DNA of 14,846 nucleotides from Clostridium_AW malenominatum (lineage in GTDB: Bacteria > Bacillota > Clostridia > Clostridiales > Clostridiaceae): assembly GCF_039521365.1 (NCBI RefSeq), contig NZ_BAAACF010000007.1, forward strand, positions 1-14,846, read 5' to 3'. Shown in pieces: positions 1 to 7,251 of the stretch. Each line of letters opens with the position of its first letter. Position 1 is the stretch's first letter. The position numbers and the translations under genes are program-made. The notes beneath the pieces were generated by a model. That model was not told the DNA's origin. It searched no databases and saw only the letters and a program-made list of their open reading frames with translations.

Positions 1-64
1 CTACGTGTCCTATAGTTCCTATATTTACGTGCGGTTTATTTCTTTCAAATTTTGATTTTGCCAT
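1..64 (-). CDS. tuf: Elongation factor Tu, 5' end (downstream tuf copy, partial)
   Basis: Only the first 21 codons are inside the window. They read [20 protein letters not shown] and then V, the invariant N-terminus of bacterial EF-Tu leading into the GTP-binding P-loop, which lies outside. EF-Tu carries aminoacyl-tRNA to the ribosomal A site as a ternary complex with GTP. The ATG start is supported by an AAAGGAGGA ribosome binding site about 7 bases upstream. It follows fusA by 42 AT-rich bases with no terminator, so it is probably co-transcribed with rpsL-rpsG-fusA in the classical str arrangement. A second tuf gene ends at the other edge of the window. Confidence 0.95.
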
Positions 65-106
65 TTTGGGATCCTCCTTTATTATAAGTTTTTATTTTAA
101 TTTATT

Positions 107-2170
107 TTATTTATTTCCAATAATTTTTTCTTGAATGCTCTTTGGCACTTCTTCAAAGTGATCGAAAGTCATAGCGTAAGTTCCTCTACCTTGAGTATTA
201 GATCTTAACACTGTAGCATATCCGAACATTTCTGAAAGAGGTACAAATGATCTTATTACTTGAGCTCCTGCTTGAGCTTCCATTCCTTCTATTCTACCTC
301 TTCTGGAGTTGATATCTCCCATTACATCTCCCATGTACTCTTCAGGTACTGTTACTTCAACCTTCATCATTGGTTCAAGTAATACTGGGTCTGCTTTAGC
401 CATAGCATTTTTAAACGCCATAGATCCTGCAATTTTGAAGGACATTTCTGATGAGTCTACATCATGGTATGATCCATCAAATAATTTAACTTTAAAGTTG
501 ATAGTTTCGTATCCTGCAATTACACCACTCTTTGAAGCTTCTTGAATACCATTATCGATAGCTGGAATGTATTCTCTTGGAACAACTCCCCCAACGATAG
601 CATTTTCAAATACATATTCTCCTTCGTGCGGCATAAGTTCGATCCAACAGTGTCCGTATTGTCCACGTCCACCTGATTGTCTAACATATTTACCTTCAGC
701 TTTAACAGCTTTCTTAATTGTTTCTTTGTAAGCAACCTGTGGTTCACCTACGTTACATTCAACTTTAAATTCTCTTATAAGTCTATCTACAATTATTTCT
801 AAGTGAAGCTCACCCATACCTGCAATTATAGTCTGACCTGTTTCTTGATCTGTCCAAGTTTTAAATGTTGGATCTTCTTCAGCAAGTTTTACTAATGAAA
901 GTCCCATTTTTTCTTGACCAGCTTTTGATTTTGGTTCTATAGCTACACGAATAACTGGCTCTGGGAAATCCATGTTTTCTAGAATTATCGGATTCTTTTC
1001 ATCACATAATGTGTCTCCAGTTGTAGTATCTTTTAATCCAACAACCGCACCTAAGTCTCCTGCATATAATTCTTGAATTTCTTCTCTATGATTAGCATGC
1101 ATTCTTACTAATCTACCAATTCTTTCTCTTTTTCCTTTTGTAGAGTTATATACATAAGAACCACTTTGAAGTGCTCCTGAATAAACTCTTACAAAGGCAA
1201 GCTTTCCTATGAATGGGTCAGTTGCTATTTTAAATGCTAATGTTGACATAGGCTCTTCATCTGAAGAATGTCTTTCCATTTCTGAACCATCATCTGGGTT
1301 AGTTCCCTTTACTGGTGGAATATCTAATGGTGATGGCATATATTTAACAATAGAGTCAATCATTGCCTGAACACCTTTGTTTTTGTATGAAGAACCGCAG
1401 ATTACTGGAACTATCTTATTAGCTATAACGCCTTTTCTTAAAGCAGCTTCTAGTTCATCTACTGTAATTTCTTCACCTTCTAAATATTTCATCATTAATT
1501 CTTCATCTAACTCAACGATAGCTTCTATCATTGCAGCTCTATATTCTTCAACTTGATCTACCATGTCCTCTGGTATATCTGTGTGACTTGTAGAAGTTCC
1601 AAGGTCATCTTGATATATAACAGCTTCATTTCTAATTAAATCAACGTAACCTTTAAAATAATCTTCTTTACCTATTGGAAGCTGAATTGGCACTGCATTA
1701 GCCTGTAATCTTTCTCTCATCATGTTTACAACTCTAAAGAAGTCAGCTCCTATTATATCCATCTTATTTACATAAGCCATTCTAGGAACTTTGTATTTGT
1801 CCGCCTGTCTCCAAACTGTTTCAGTTTGAGGCTCAACCCCTCCCTTTGCTGTTAACACCGTTACTGCACCATCTAGTACTCTTAATGATCTTTCAACCTC
1901 AACTGTGAAGTCTACGTGTCCTGGTGTGTCAATAACGTTAATTACATGATCTTTCCACATACATGTTGTTGCTGCTGAAGTAATTGTTATACCTCTTTCT
2001 TGTTCCTGAACCATCCAGTCCATTGTTGCAGCACCTTCATGAACTTCTCCTAATTTATGAGTTTTACCTGTGTAAAACAAAATACGTTCTGTTGTAGTAG
2101 TTTTACCTGCGTCTATATGCGCCATAATACCTATATTACGGAATCTTTCTAATGGATGTTGTCTTGCCAC
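107..2170 (-). CDS. fusA: Elongation factor G (translocase GTPase)
   Basis: EF-G drives tRNA-mRNA translocation and, with ribosome recycling factor, splits the ribosome after termination. The 687-residue length is normal. GTPase motifs are in order: P-loop AHIDAGKT at 17-24, switch I RGITI at 59-63, DTPGH at 81-85, NKMD at 135-138 and the GSS element near 259-261. Later segments match the EF-G domains, including the domain IV region RQSGGRGQYGHCW and the domain V region RRGRIEGM. The start is GTG, with AGGAGG 8 bases upstream. The gene lies 86 bases after rpsG, across a perfect hairpin that may reduce read-through, and immediately before tuf. Nothing is truncated. The sequence alone does not show fusidic acid resistance. 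It is a canonical EF-G rather than a TetM-like protection protein, judging by its place in the str operon and its full set of EF-G motifs. Confidence 0.99.
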   Translation of the reverse strand: MARQHPLERFRNIGIMAHIDAGKTTTTERILFYTGKTHKLGEVHEGAATMDWMVQEQERGITITSAATTCMWKDHVINVIDTPGHVDFTVEVERSLRVLDGAVTVLTAKGGVEPQTETVWRQADKYKVPRMAYVNKMDIIGADFFRVVNMMRERLQANAVPIQLPIGKEDYFKGYVDLIRNEAVIYQDDLGTSTSHTDIPEDMVDQVEEYRAAMIEAIVELDEELMMKYLEGEEITVDELEAALRKGVIANKIVPVICGSSYKNKGVQAMIDSIVKYMPSPLDIPPVKGTNPDDGSEMERHSSDEEPMSTLAFKIATDPFIGKLAFVRVYSGALQSGSYVYNSTKGKRERIGRLVRMHANHREEIQELYAGDLGAVVGLKDTTTGDTLCDEKNPIILENMDFPEPVIRVAIEPKSKAGQEKMGLSLVKLAEEDPTFKTWTDQETGQTIIAGMGELHLEIIVDRLIREFKVECNVGEPQVAYKETIKKAVKAEGKYVRQSGGRGQYGHCWIELMPHEGEYVFENAIVGGVVPREYIPAIDNGIQEASKSGVIAGYETINFKVKLFDGSYHDVDSSEMSFKIAGSMAFKNAMAKADPVLLEPMMKVEVTVPEEYMGDVMGDINSRRGRIEGMEAQAGAQVIRSFVPLSEMFGYATVLRSNTQGRGTYAMTFDHFEEVPKSIQEKIIGNK

Positions 2171-2221
2171 TAATGTTTCCTCCTCTCGAACTATAAATAT
2201 AGTTTAATTATAAAATTTGAG

Positions 2222-2252
2222 AAAACTGTTTTGGTTACACCAAAACAGTTTT
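2222..2252 (-). terminator. Perfect 13-bp hairpin between rpsG and fusA
   Basis: Arms at 2240-2252 and 2222-2234 are perfectly complementary (13 bp) around a 5-base loop. In the mRNA the 3' arm ends in UUUU and is followed by CUCAAAUUUU. This resembles an intrinsic terminator whose U-tract is short and interrupted, so a partial terminator or an RNA-stability hairpin is likely. Full termination would leave fusA without an obvious promoter. It starts just after the rpsG stop codon. Confidence 0.6.
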
Positions 2253-2256
2253 AATA

Positions 2257-2727
2257 TTAATATCTGTAATGTGCAAAAGCTTTATTTGCTTCAGCCATCT
2301 TGTGAGTATCTTCTCTTTTCTTAACAGCTGTTCCAGTATTGTTTGCTGCATCCATAAGTTCTCCTGCAAGTCTTTCTCTCATGTACTTCTCGCCTCTTTT
2401 TCTTGCAGCATCTAGAATCCATCTTATTCCTAAGGTCTGTCTTCTATCTGGTCTTACTTCGATTGGAACCTGGTATGTAGCACCACCGATTCTTCTTGCC
2501 TTTACTTCAAGTAATGGCATTACATTGTTCATAGCTGCTTCAAATACTTCCATAGGCTCTTTTCCTGTTTTATTTGCAATTGTTTCAAAAGCAGTATAGC
2601 AAACTTTTTGAGCTACACCCTTTTTACCATCTTCCATTAAGCTATTTATAAATTTAGTTACAACTTTGCTGTTATATAATGGATCTGGTAATACATCTCT
2701 TTTACCTATATGTCCTTTTCTTGGCAC
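2257..2727 (-). CDS. rpsG: 30S ribosomal protein S7
   Basis: S7 is a primary binding protein that nucleates assembly of the 30S head and sits near the E site and the mRNA exit. The product from this start is 156 residues, the usual S7 length, and opens with (M)PRKGHIGKRDVLPDP, the family N-terminus. The reading frame is open further upstream to an ATG at 2766, but that adds 13 residues unlike S7. The GTG at 2727 has AAGGAGGG exactly 7 bases upstream (2735-2742), so GTG is chosen. The conserved IRPDRR-type core appears here as EVRPDRRQTLGIRW. The gene follows rpsL across a 162-base structured spacer and precedes fusA. In E. coli, S7 is the autogenous regulator of the str operon. Whether the spacer here plays that role is inference. 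Confidence 0.98.
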   Translation of the reverse strand: MPRKGHIGKRDVLPDPLYNSKVVTKFINSLMEDGKKGVAQKVCYTAFETIANKTGKEPMEVFEAAMNNVMPLLEVKARRIGGATYQVPIEVRPDRRQTLGIRWILDAARKRGEKYMRERLAGELMDAANNTGTAVKKREDTHKMAEANKAFAHYRY

Positions 2728-2734
2728 TTTTCTT

Positions 2735-2742
2735 CCCTCCTT
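2735..2742 (-). promoter_or_regulatory. Ribosome binding site that fixes the rpsG start
   Basis: The minus strand reads AAGGAGGG followed by AAGAAAA and the GTG at 2727. The 7-base spacing is ideal. The alternative ATG at 2766 has no comparable site, so the shorter 156-residue S7 is preferred. Confidence 0.9.
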
Positions 2743-2773
2743 AACATAAACAAAATTTAAGTTCATCGGTACT

Positions 2774-2857
2774 CGGTTTATTCAACCGCAAAGTGCTTTG
2801 TACTTCCGCAAATTAACTTCATAAGAATATATATATAAATGCCGAAGACACAGCACT
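2774..2857 (-). promoter_or_regulatory. Structured rpsL-rpsG intergenic RNA (long imperfect stem plus small hairpin)
   Basis: The transcript between rpsL and rpsG can form a long interrupted stem between 2857 and 2792. The helices are AGUGCU/AGCACU, UGU/ACA, CUUC/GAAG and GCA/UGC (16 bp in total), separated by a G-A mismatch, a bulged U and a G-G mismatch, and closed by an AU-rich loop of about 28 bases. A second 5-bp hairpin, CGGUU/AACCG, follows at 2774-2788. A competing short hairpin, GUGCUG/CGGCAU, would be exclusive with the long stem. There is no U-tract, so this is not a terminator. By analogy with E. coli, where S7 binds between rpsL and rpsG, it is a candidate translational operator. 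The folding was done by eye and is not thermodynamically tested. Confidence 0.4.
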
Positions 2858-2889
2858 ATCTTTCACACCTTAAAACACTTTAATTTTTA

Positions 2890-3267
2890 CTATTTTTTCT
2901 TTGGTCTTTTTGCACCATACTTTGATCTGCTTTGCAGTCTGTTTGCAACTCCAGATGAGTCTAATGCACCTCTAACTATGTGATATCTTACACCTGGAAG
3001 GTCTTTTACTCTTCCTCCTCTTATAAGAACAACACTGTGCTCTTGTAAGTTGTGTCCTATACCTGGAATGTACGCAGATACTTCATAACCATTTGTAAGT
3101 CTAACTCTGGCAATTTTTCTTAAAGCTGAGTTTGGCTTCTTTGGTGTAGTTGTCTTAACTACTGTACATACTCCTCTTTTCTGAGGACATTCTTTTAGTG
3201 CTGGTGACGCTGACTGTTCTGTTAATGTCTTTCTGCCTTTTCTAACTAATTGGCTAATAGTTGGCAT
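2890..3267 (-). CDS. rpsL: 30S ribosomal protein S12
   Basis: S12 lies at the decoding centre of the 30S subunit and monitors codon-anticodon pairing. The 125-residue protein has the hallmark segments TTTPKKPNSALRK (about 39-51) and GHNLQEHSVVLIRGG followed by RVKDLPG. Lys43 and Lys88, whose substitution gives streptomycin resistance in other bacteria, are both present, as is Asp89, the residue beta-methylthiolated in many species. The sequence is therefore of the streptomycin-sensitive type. The ATG start has GAGGAGGTG 6 to 7 bases upstream. The gene follows the L7Ae-like gene by 53 bases and is presumably transcribed from the promoter just after rpoC. Confidence 0.99.
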   Translation of the reverse strand: MPTISQLVRKGRKTLTEQSASPALKECPQKRGVCTVVKTTTPKKPNSALRKIARVRLTNGYEVSAYIPGIGHNLQEHSVVLIRGGRVKDLPGVRYHIVRGALDSSGVANRLQSRSKYGAKRPKKK

Positions 3268-3320
3268 GTTTACACCTCCTCAATATAATATAGATCTATT
3301 TAATAATTATTGTTGTAAGC

Positions 3321-3563
3321 TTACTCATCTATAGTTACAGCAGTAGCTGCTCCTACATCTATACCACAAAGTTTTCCTAAATCCTTCATAGTATCTATCA
3401 GTATAATCTCAAGGGAATTTTCTTCAGCAGCACTTTTTATCTGATCATATATCTTCAAATCTGCATCTTTAGCTATATAAACAGTATTAACACCGCCAGT
3501 TTTTATAGCTTTTAAAGATTGTTTAAATCCCACAACCTTTTTACCTGCTATTCTGTCGAGCAC
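3321..3563 (-). CDS. rplGB: L7Ae/L30e-family K-turn RNA-binding protein (YbxF/RplGB type)
   Basis: This 80-residue protein belongs to the small bacterial L7Ae/L30e/S12e/Gadd45 family typified by B. subtilis YbxF (RplGB), whose gene lies in the same place between rpoC and rpsL. Recognisable segments are the N-terminal GKKVVGFKQSLKAIKTG, the VYIAKDAD strand-turn near residues 28-35, and the C-terminal LCGIDVGAATAVTI, which matches the CGIxVGAA signature. Family members bind kink-turn RNA, and YbxF associates with ribosomes. Its precise role is not settled. The start is GTG, preceded 7 bases upstream by an unusual run of six Gs (3571-3576) acting as the ribosome binding site. It is the first gene of the unit driven by the promoter at 3639-3667 and leads into rpsL. 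Confidence 0.92.
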   Translation of the reverse strand: MLDRIAGKKVVGFKQSLKAIKTGGVNTVYIAKDADLKIYDQIKSAAEENSLEIILIDTMKDLGKLCGIDVGAATAVTIDE

Positions 3564-3591
3564 TTCTGTTCCCCCCTATAAATAATTATAT

Positions 3592-3635
3592 AGAGACAAA
3601 GCCAGGGGCTTTGCCTCCCTCTGTAAACATACAGA
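3592..3635 (-). promoter_or_regulatory. Hairpin-rich leader of the rplGB-rpsL-rpsG-fusA unit
   Basis: Two adjacent hairpins occupy the short 5' leader. The first pairs UCUGUA with UACAGA (3620-3635, 4-base loop). The second is a 12-bp stem of GGAGGCAAAGCC with GGCUUUGUCUCU, including two G-U pairs, around a CCU loop (3592-3618). The tail after the second is AUAUAAUUAUUUAU rather than a clean U-run, so termination is possible but weak. The stem also buries a ribosome-binding-site-like GGGAGG. Its function is unknown. Confidence 0.45.
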
Positions 3636-3638
3636 AAT

Positions 3639-3667
3639 ATTTTATCATCTTAAGTTCATCCTGTCAA
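3639..3667 (-). promoter_or_regulatory. Sigma-A promoter for rplGB-rpsL-rpsG-fusA(-tuf)
   Basis: The minus strand shows a perfect -35 TTGACA (3662-3667), a 17-base spacer and -10 TAAAAT (3639-3644) preceded by TGA, giving an extended -10. The -35 begins only 4 bases after the rpoC stop codon. The expected start point is about 3632, which leaves roughly 70 bases of leader before the GTG of rplGB. No terminator separates rpoC from it, so read-through from rpoBC probably adds to its output. Confidence 0.85.
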
Positions 3668-3671
3668 TAAA

Positions 3672-6600
3672 TTAAAGTTCTATTTCTTCTTCTAAATCAT
3701 TGTTTAAATATTCCACTTCTTCAACATCTTCATCTTTTTCGGTGCTAATTTTTATAGACCTATATCTGGTCATTCCTGTTCCTGCAGGAATTAGCTTACC
3801 AATAATTACATTCTCTTTTAATCCTAATAGCGGATCTATTTTTCCTTTAATTGCTGCATCTGTTAAAACTCTAGTTGTTTCTTGGAAAGATGCTGCAGAT
3901 AAGAATGAATCTGTTGCCAAGGATGCTTTAGTTATTCCCAGTAATGCTATTCTACCTTTAGCTGGCTCTAGCCCCAATGCCTCTACTCTTTCATTTTCTT
4001 CATTGAAATCAAAAATATCAATCATTGTTCCTGGTAATAATTCAGTATCTCCTGATTCTTCTATCTTTACTTTTCTTGTCATCTGTCTTATAACTACTTC
4101 CAAGTGCTTATCATTTATATCAACACCCTGAAGTCTATAAACCTTCTGTACTTCTGATAGGAGATAGTACTTAACACCATTTACGCCCTTTATTCTGATA
4201 ACGTCATGTGGATTAACTGAACCTTCAGTAATTAAATCACCAGCTTCAATCTTTTCACCATTAGTTACCTTTAATCTTGAACCAAATGGAATATCATAAC
4301 TCATTTCTTCTCCTGTTTCGCTTGTTACCACAACTGTTCTCTTTTTCTTAGTTTCTTCTATTCTAACAGTTCCCATAACTTCTGAAACTATAGCTAACCC
4401 CTTTGGCTTTCTTGCTTCAAATAACTCCTCAACTCTTGGAAGACCTTGAGTTATATCAGCCCCTGCAACTCCACCAGTATGGAATGTTCTCATGGTAAGC
4501 TGTGTACCAGGTTCCCCTATACTTTGAGCAGCAATAATACCAACGGATTCTCCTATATTAATTTTTTCAGCAGTAGCCATATTCATACCATAGCATTTTG
4601 CACAAACTCCATGCTTTGATTTGCAAGTAAATACAGATCTAATTTTAACTTTAGTTACACCTGCATTTTCAATATCGTCCGCTACTTTTGATTCAATATA
4701 TTGATCTTTTTCTATTAAAACTTCCCCTGTAGTAGGATTTAATATATCCTCTGCTGAATATCTTCCATGTAATCTCTCTGACAGGCTTTCAATAATTTCA
4801 TTGCCTTCTTTTATTACAGAAACCTCTAATCCTTCTTTTGCTCCACAGTCTTCTTCTCTAACTATAACGTCCTGACTTACGTCAACCAATCTTCTTGTTA
4901 AGTATCCAGAGTCAGCAGTTTTTAACGCGGTGTCCGCATTACCCTTTCTAGCTCCGTGAGTTGATATAAAGTATTCCAAAACATCAAGACCTTCTCTAAA
5001 GGATGATCTTATAGGCAACTCAATTATTTTACCTGATGGGTTTGCCATAAGTCCTCTCATACCTGCTAACTGTTTAATCTGGCTTTTAGAACCTCTGGCT
5101 CCTGAATCCGCCATCATAAATATTGGATTATACTTATCCAAGCTAGCCATAAGAGCATCTGCTATTTCATCTGTTGTTTTAGTCCACTTTTCTATAACTC
5201 TTTCATATCTTTCATCTTCAGATATGAATCCTCTTCTATACATTTTCTCGATTTTGTTAACCGCTTCATCAGCTTCTGCTAGTAATCTCTTTTTGTCCTC
5301 TGGTACCACCATATCCTCAGTAGCAACTGTTATGGCTCCTATGGTTGAGTAGTGATATCCTTTAGTTTTTATATTATCTAACATTATAGAAGCTTTAGTT
5401 GGACCATGTTTCATGTAACATTTATTTATTATTTTTCCTAAAGAAGATTTATTCACCAAGAAATCAACTTCTAATTTAAACTCATTTTCAGGTAAACTTC
5501 TATCTACAAAACCTAAATCTTGAGGTATTGATTCATTAAATATAATTTTACCTGGAGTAGTTTCAATTATCCCTGATAAAACTTCTCCATCTTTTTCTTT
5601 TGTTAATCTAACTTTAATATTTGAATGTATTCCAATTTCTCCTACTTCATAAGCCATAATTGCTTCATCTGGGCATGAGAATACAGGAATTCTTTCTCCC
5701 ACTTCAGCTTTTTTGCCAATTGTTAAATAGTAAGAACCTAGTACCATATCTTGTGTAGGTACTACAACTGGTTTTCCGTCTGAAGGCTTTAGAATATTAT
5801 GGGCAGCTAACATTAAAAATCTAGCTTCTGCTTGCGCTTCCACAGATAATGGTACGTGTACCGCCATCTGATCACCGTCAAAGTCAGCATTATATGCAGT
5901 ACAGGATAATGGATGAAGCTTTATCGCTCTTCCTTCAACTAATACAGGTTGGAACGCTTGAATTCCTAATCTGTGTAGGGTAGGAGCACGATTTAGAAGT
6001 ACTGGATGATCTGAAATTACCTCTTCTAATACATCCCATACCTGAGGTTGAACTCTTTCAACCATTCTCTTTGCACTCTTAATGTTATGAGCAAAGCCAC
6101 CTTCTACTAGCTTTTTCATTACAAAAGGTTTAAATAATTCAAGTGCCATTTCTTTTGGAAGACCACATTGATACATTTTTAGTTCAGGTCCTACAACTAT
6201 AACCGAACGTCCTGAGTAGTCAACACGTTTTCCTAGCAAGTTTTGTCTAAATCTTCCTTGCTTACCTTTTAACATATCTGACAAAGACTTTAATGGTCTA
6301 TTTCCTGGCCCTGTAACTGGTCTTCCTCTTCTTCCATTGTCAATAAGAGCATCTACCGCTTCTTGTAACATTCTTTTTTCATTTCTTACAATTATGTCTG
6401 GTGCTCCTAAGTCTAGAAGTTTCTTAAGTCTATTATTTCTATTTATAACTCTTCTATATAAGTCATTCAAGTCTGAAGTCGCAAATCTTCCCCCATCTAA
6501 CTGAACCATTGGTCTTAAATCCGGTGGAATTACTGGTATTACATCAATAATCATCCATTCCGGTCTATTTCCTGATTTTCTGAAAGATTCAACAACTTCA

Positions 6601-7232
6601 AGCCTTCTAATTATTCTAACTTTCTTTTGACCAGTACTAGTTTTTAAGGATTCTTTAAGTTCCTTAGATAAACGTTCTAGATCAATTTCTTCCAATAGTC
6701 TTCTTACAGCTTCAGCTCCCATTCCTGCTTCAAAGCTATCTTCGCCATACTTGTCAATTGCTTCTCTATATTCTTTTTCGCTTAGCAATTGCTTCTTATC
6801 TAATCTGGTTTCATTTGGCGAAAGTACAACATAGGATGCAAAATAAAGGACTTTCTCTAGAGATCTTGGTGACATATCTAATATTAATCCCATTCTTGAT
6901 GGAATGCCTTTAAAATACCAGATATGTGATACTGAGGCAGCAAGCTCTATGTGCCCCATTCTCTCACGTCTAACCTTGGATTTCGTTACCTCAACTCCAC
7001 ATCTATCACATACTATGCCTTTATATCTAACTCTCTTATACTTGCCACAATGACACTCCCAGTCCTTTGTAGGTCCGAATATTCTTTCACAAAATAACCC
7101 GTCCCTTTCTGGTTTTAAAGTTCTATAGTTAATGGTTTCAGGTTTTTTTACTTCTCCTCTTGACCATTCCCTGATTTGTTCTGGTGAAGCTAAACCTATT
7201 TGTAGTGCATCAAAATTATTCAATTCAAACAA
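3672..7232 (-). CDS. rpoC: DNA-directed RNA polymerase subunit beta'
   Basis: The beta' subunit forms one jaw of the RNA polymerase clamp and supplies the catalytic magnesium site. Counting from the TTG start (1186 aa), the zinc ribbon cysteines are C60, C62, C75 and C78. The catalytic NADFDGD motif is at 448-454, with D450, D452 and D454 binding Mg. The second zinc site is C796, C870, C877 and C880. The trigger-loop segment GEPGTQLTMRTFHTGG is intact. The frame is open to an ATG at 7274 that would overlap rpoB by 23 bases, but those 14 extra residues are not RpoC-like and run through the ribosome binding site. TTG at 7232 has AAGGGAGGA 6 bases upstream and begins the canonical (M)FELNNFDALQIGL. 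It follows rpoB by 19 bases in one transcription unit. Confidence 0.98.
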   Translation of the reverse strand: MFELNNFDALQIGLASPEQIREWSRGEVKKPETINYRTLKPERDGLFCERIFGPTKDWECHCGKYKRVRYKGIVCDRCGVEVTKSKVRRERMGHIELAASVSHIWYFKGIPSRMGLILDMSPRSLEKVLYFASYVVLSPNETRLDKKQLLSEKEYREAIDKYGEDSFEAGMGAEAVRRLLEEIDLERLSKELKESLKTSTGQKKVRIIRRLEVVESFRKSGNRPEWMIIDVIPVIPPDLRPMVQLDGGRFATSDLNDLYRRVINRNNRLKKLLDLGAPDIIVRNEKRMLQEAVDALIDNGRRGRPVTGPGNRPLKSLSDMLKGKQGRFRQNLLGKRVDYSGRSVIVVGPELKMYQCGLPKEMALELFKPFVMKKLVEGGFAHNIKSAKRMVERVQPQVWDVLEEVISDHPVLLNRAPTLHRLGIQAFQPVLVEGRAIKLHPLSCTAYNADFDGDQMAVHVPLSVEAQAEARFLMLAAHNILKPSDGKPVVVPTQDMVLGSYYLTIGKKAEVGERIPVFSCPDEAIMAYEVGEIGIHSNIKVRLTKEKDGEVLSGIIETTPGKIIFNESIPQDLGFVDRSLPENEFKLEVDFLVNKSSLGKIINKCYMKHGPTKASIMLDNIKTKGYHYSTIGAITVATEDMVVPEDKKRLLAEADEAVNKIEKMYRRGFISEDERYERVIEKWTKTTDEIADALMASLDKYNPIFMMADSGARGSKSQIKQLAGMRGLMANPSGKIIELPIRSSFREGLDVLEYFISTHGARKGNADTALKTADSGYLTRRLVDVSQDVIVREEDCGAKEGLEVSVIKEGNEIIESLSERLHGRYSAEDILNPTTGEVLIEKDQYIESKVADDIENAGVTKVKIRSVFTCKSKHGVCAKCYGMNMATAEKINIGESVGIIAAQSIGEPGTQLTMRTFHTGGVAGADITQGLPRVEELFEARKPKGLAIVSEVMGTVRIEETKKKRTVVVTSETGEEMSYDIPFGSRLKVTNGEKIEAGDLITEGSVNPHDVIRIKGVNGVKYYLLSEVQKVYRLQGVDINDKHLEVVIRQMTRKVKIEESGDTELLPGTMIDIFDFNEENERVEALGLEPAKGRIALLGITKASLATDSFLSAASFQETTRVLTDAAIKGKIDPLLGLKENVIIGKLIPAGTGMTRYRSIKISTEKDEDVEEVEYLNNDLEEEIEL

Positions 7233-7238
7233 GGGTAA

Positions 7239-7247
7239 TCCTCCCTT
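7239..7247 (-). promoter_or_regulatory. Ribosome binding site that fixes the rpoC TTG start
   Basis: The minus strand reads AAGGGAGGA, then TTACCC, then TTG at 7232. The site lies immediately after the rpoB stop codon region. Any start further upstream would place it inside the coding sequence, so it decides the rare TTG start. Confidence 0.9.
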
Positions 7248-7251
7248 CAAA

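Noticed and set aside
65..106. TATAAT before tuf as a promoter
   Set aside because: The spacing upstream gives only AAAATA-like sequence in place of a -35, and the region is uniformly A/T, so chance is the better explanation.
520..747. 75-codon minus-strand frame inside fusA
   Set aside because: It is an out-of-frame reading of the intact fusA gene with no supporting signals.
2171..2221. TATAAT and TATATT sequences before fusA as promoters
   Set aside because: No -35 match is found 16 to 18 bases upstream of either, so neither is called.
2339..2599. 86-codon plus-strand frame antisense to rpsG
   Set aside because: It is fully inside rpsG, hydrophobic by codon mirroring, and has no ribosome binding site.
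3592..3635. A kink-turn target for the L7Ae-like protein in its own leader
   Set aside because: The hairpins lack the three-base bulge followed by tandem G-A/A-G pairs that define a kink-turn, so only generic structure is reported.
3700..4131. 143-codon open frame on the plus strand
   Set aside because: It lies wholly antisense to the conserved 3' part of rpoC, has a low-complexity Ser/Ile/Leu-rich translation and no plausible ribosome binding site. It is a shadow frame.
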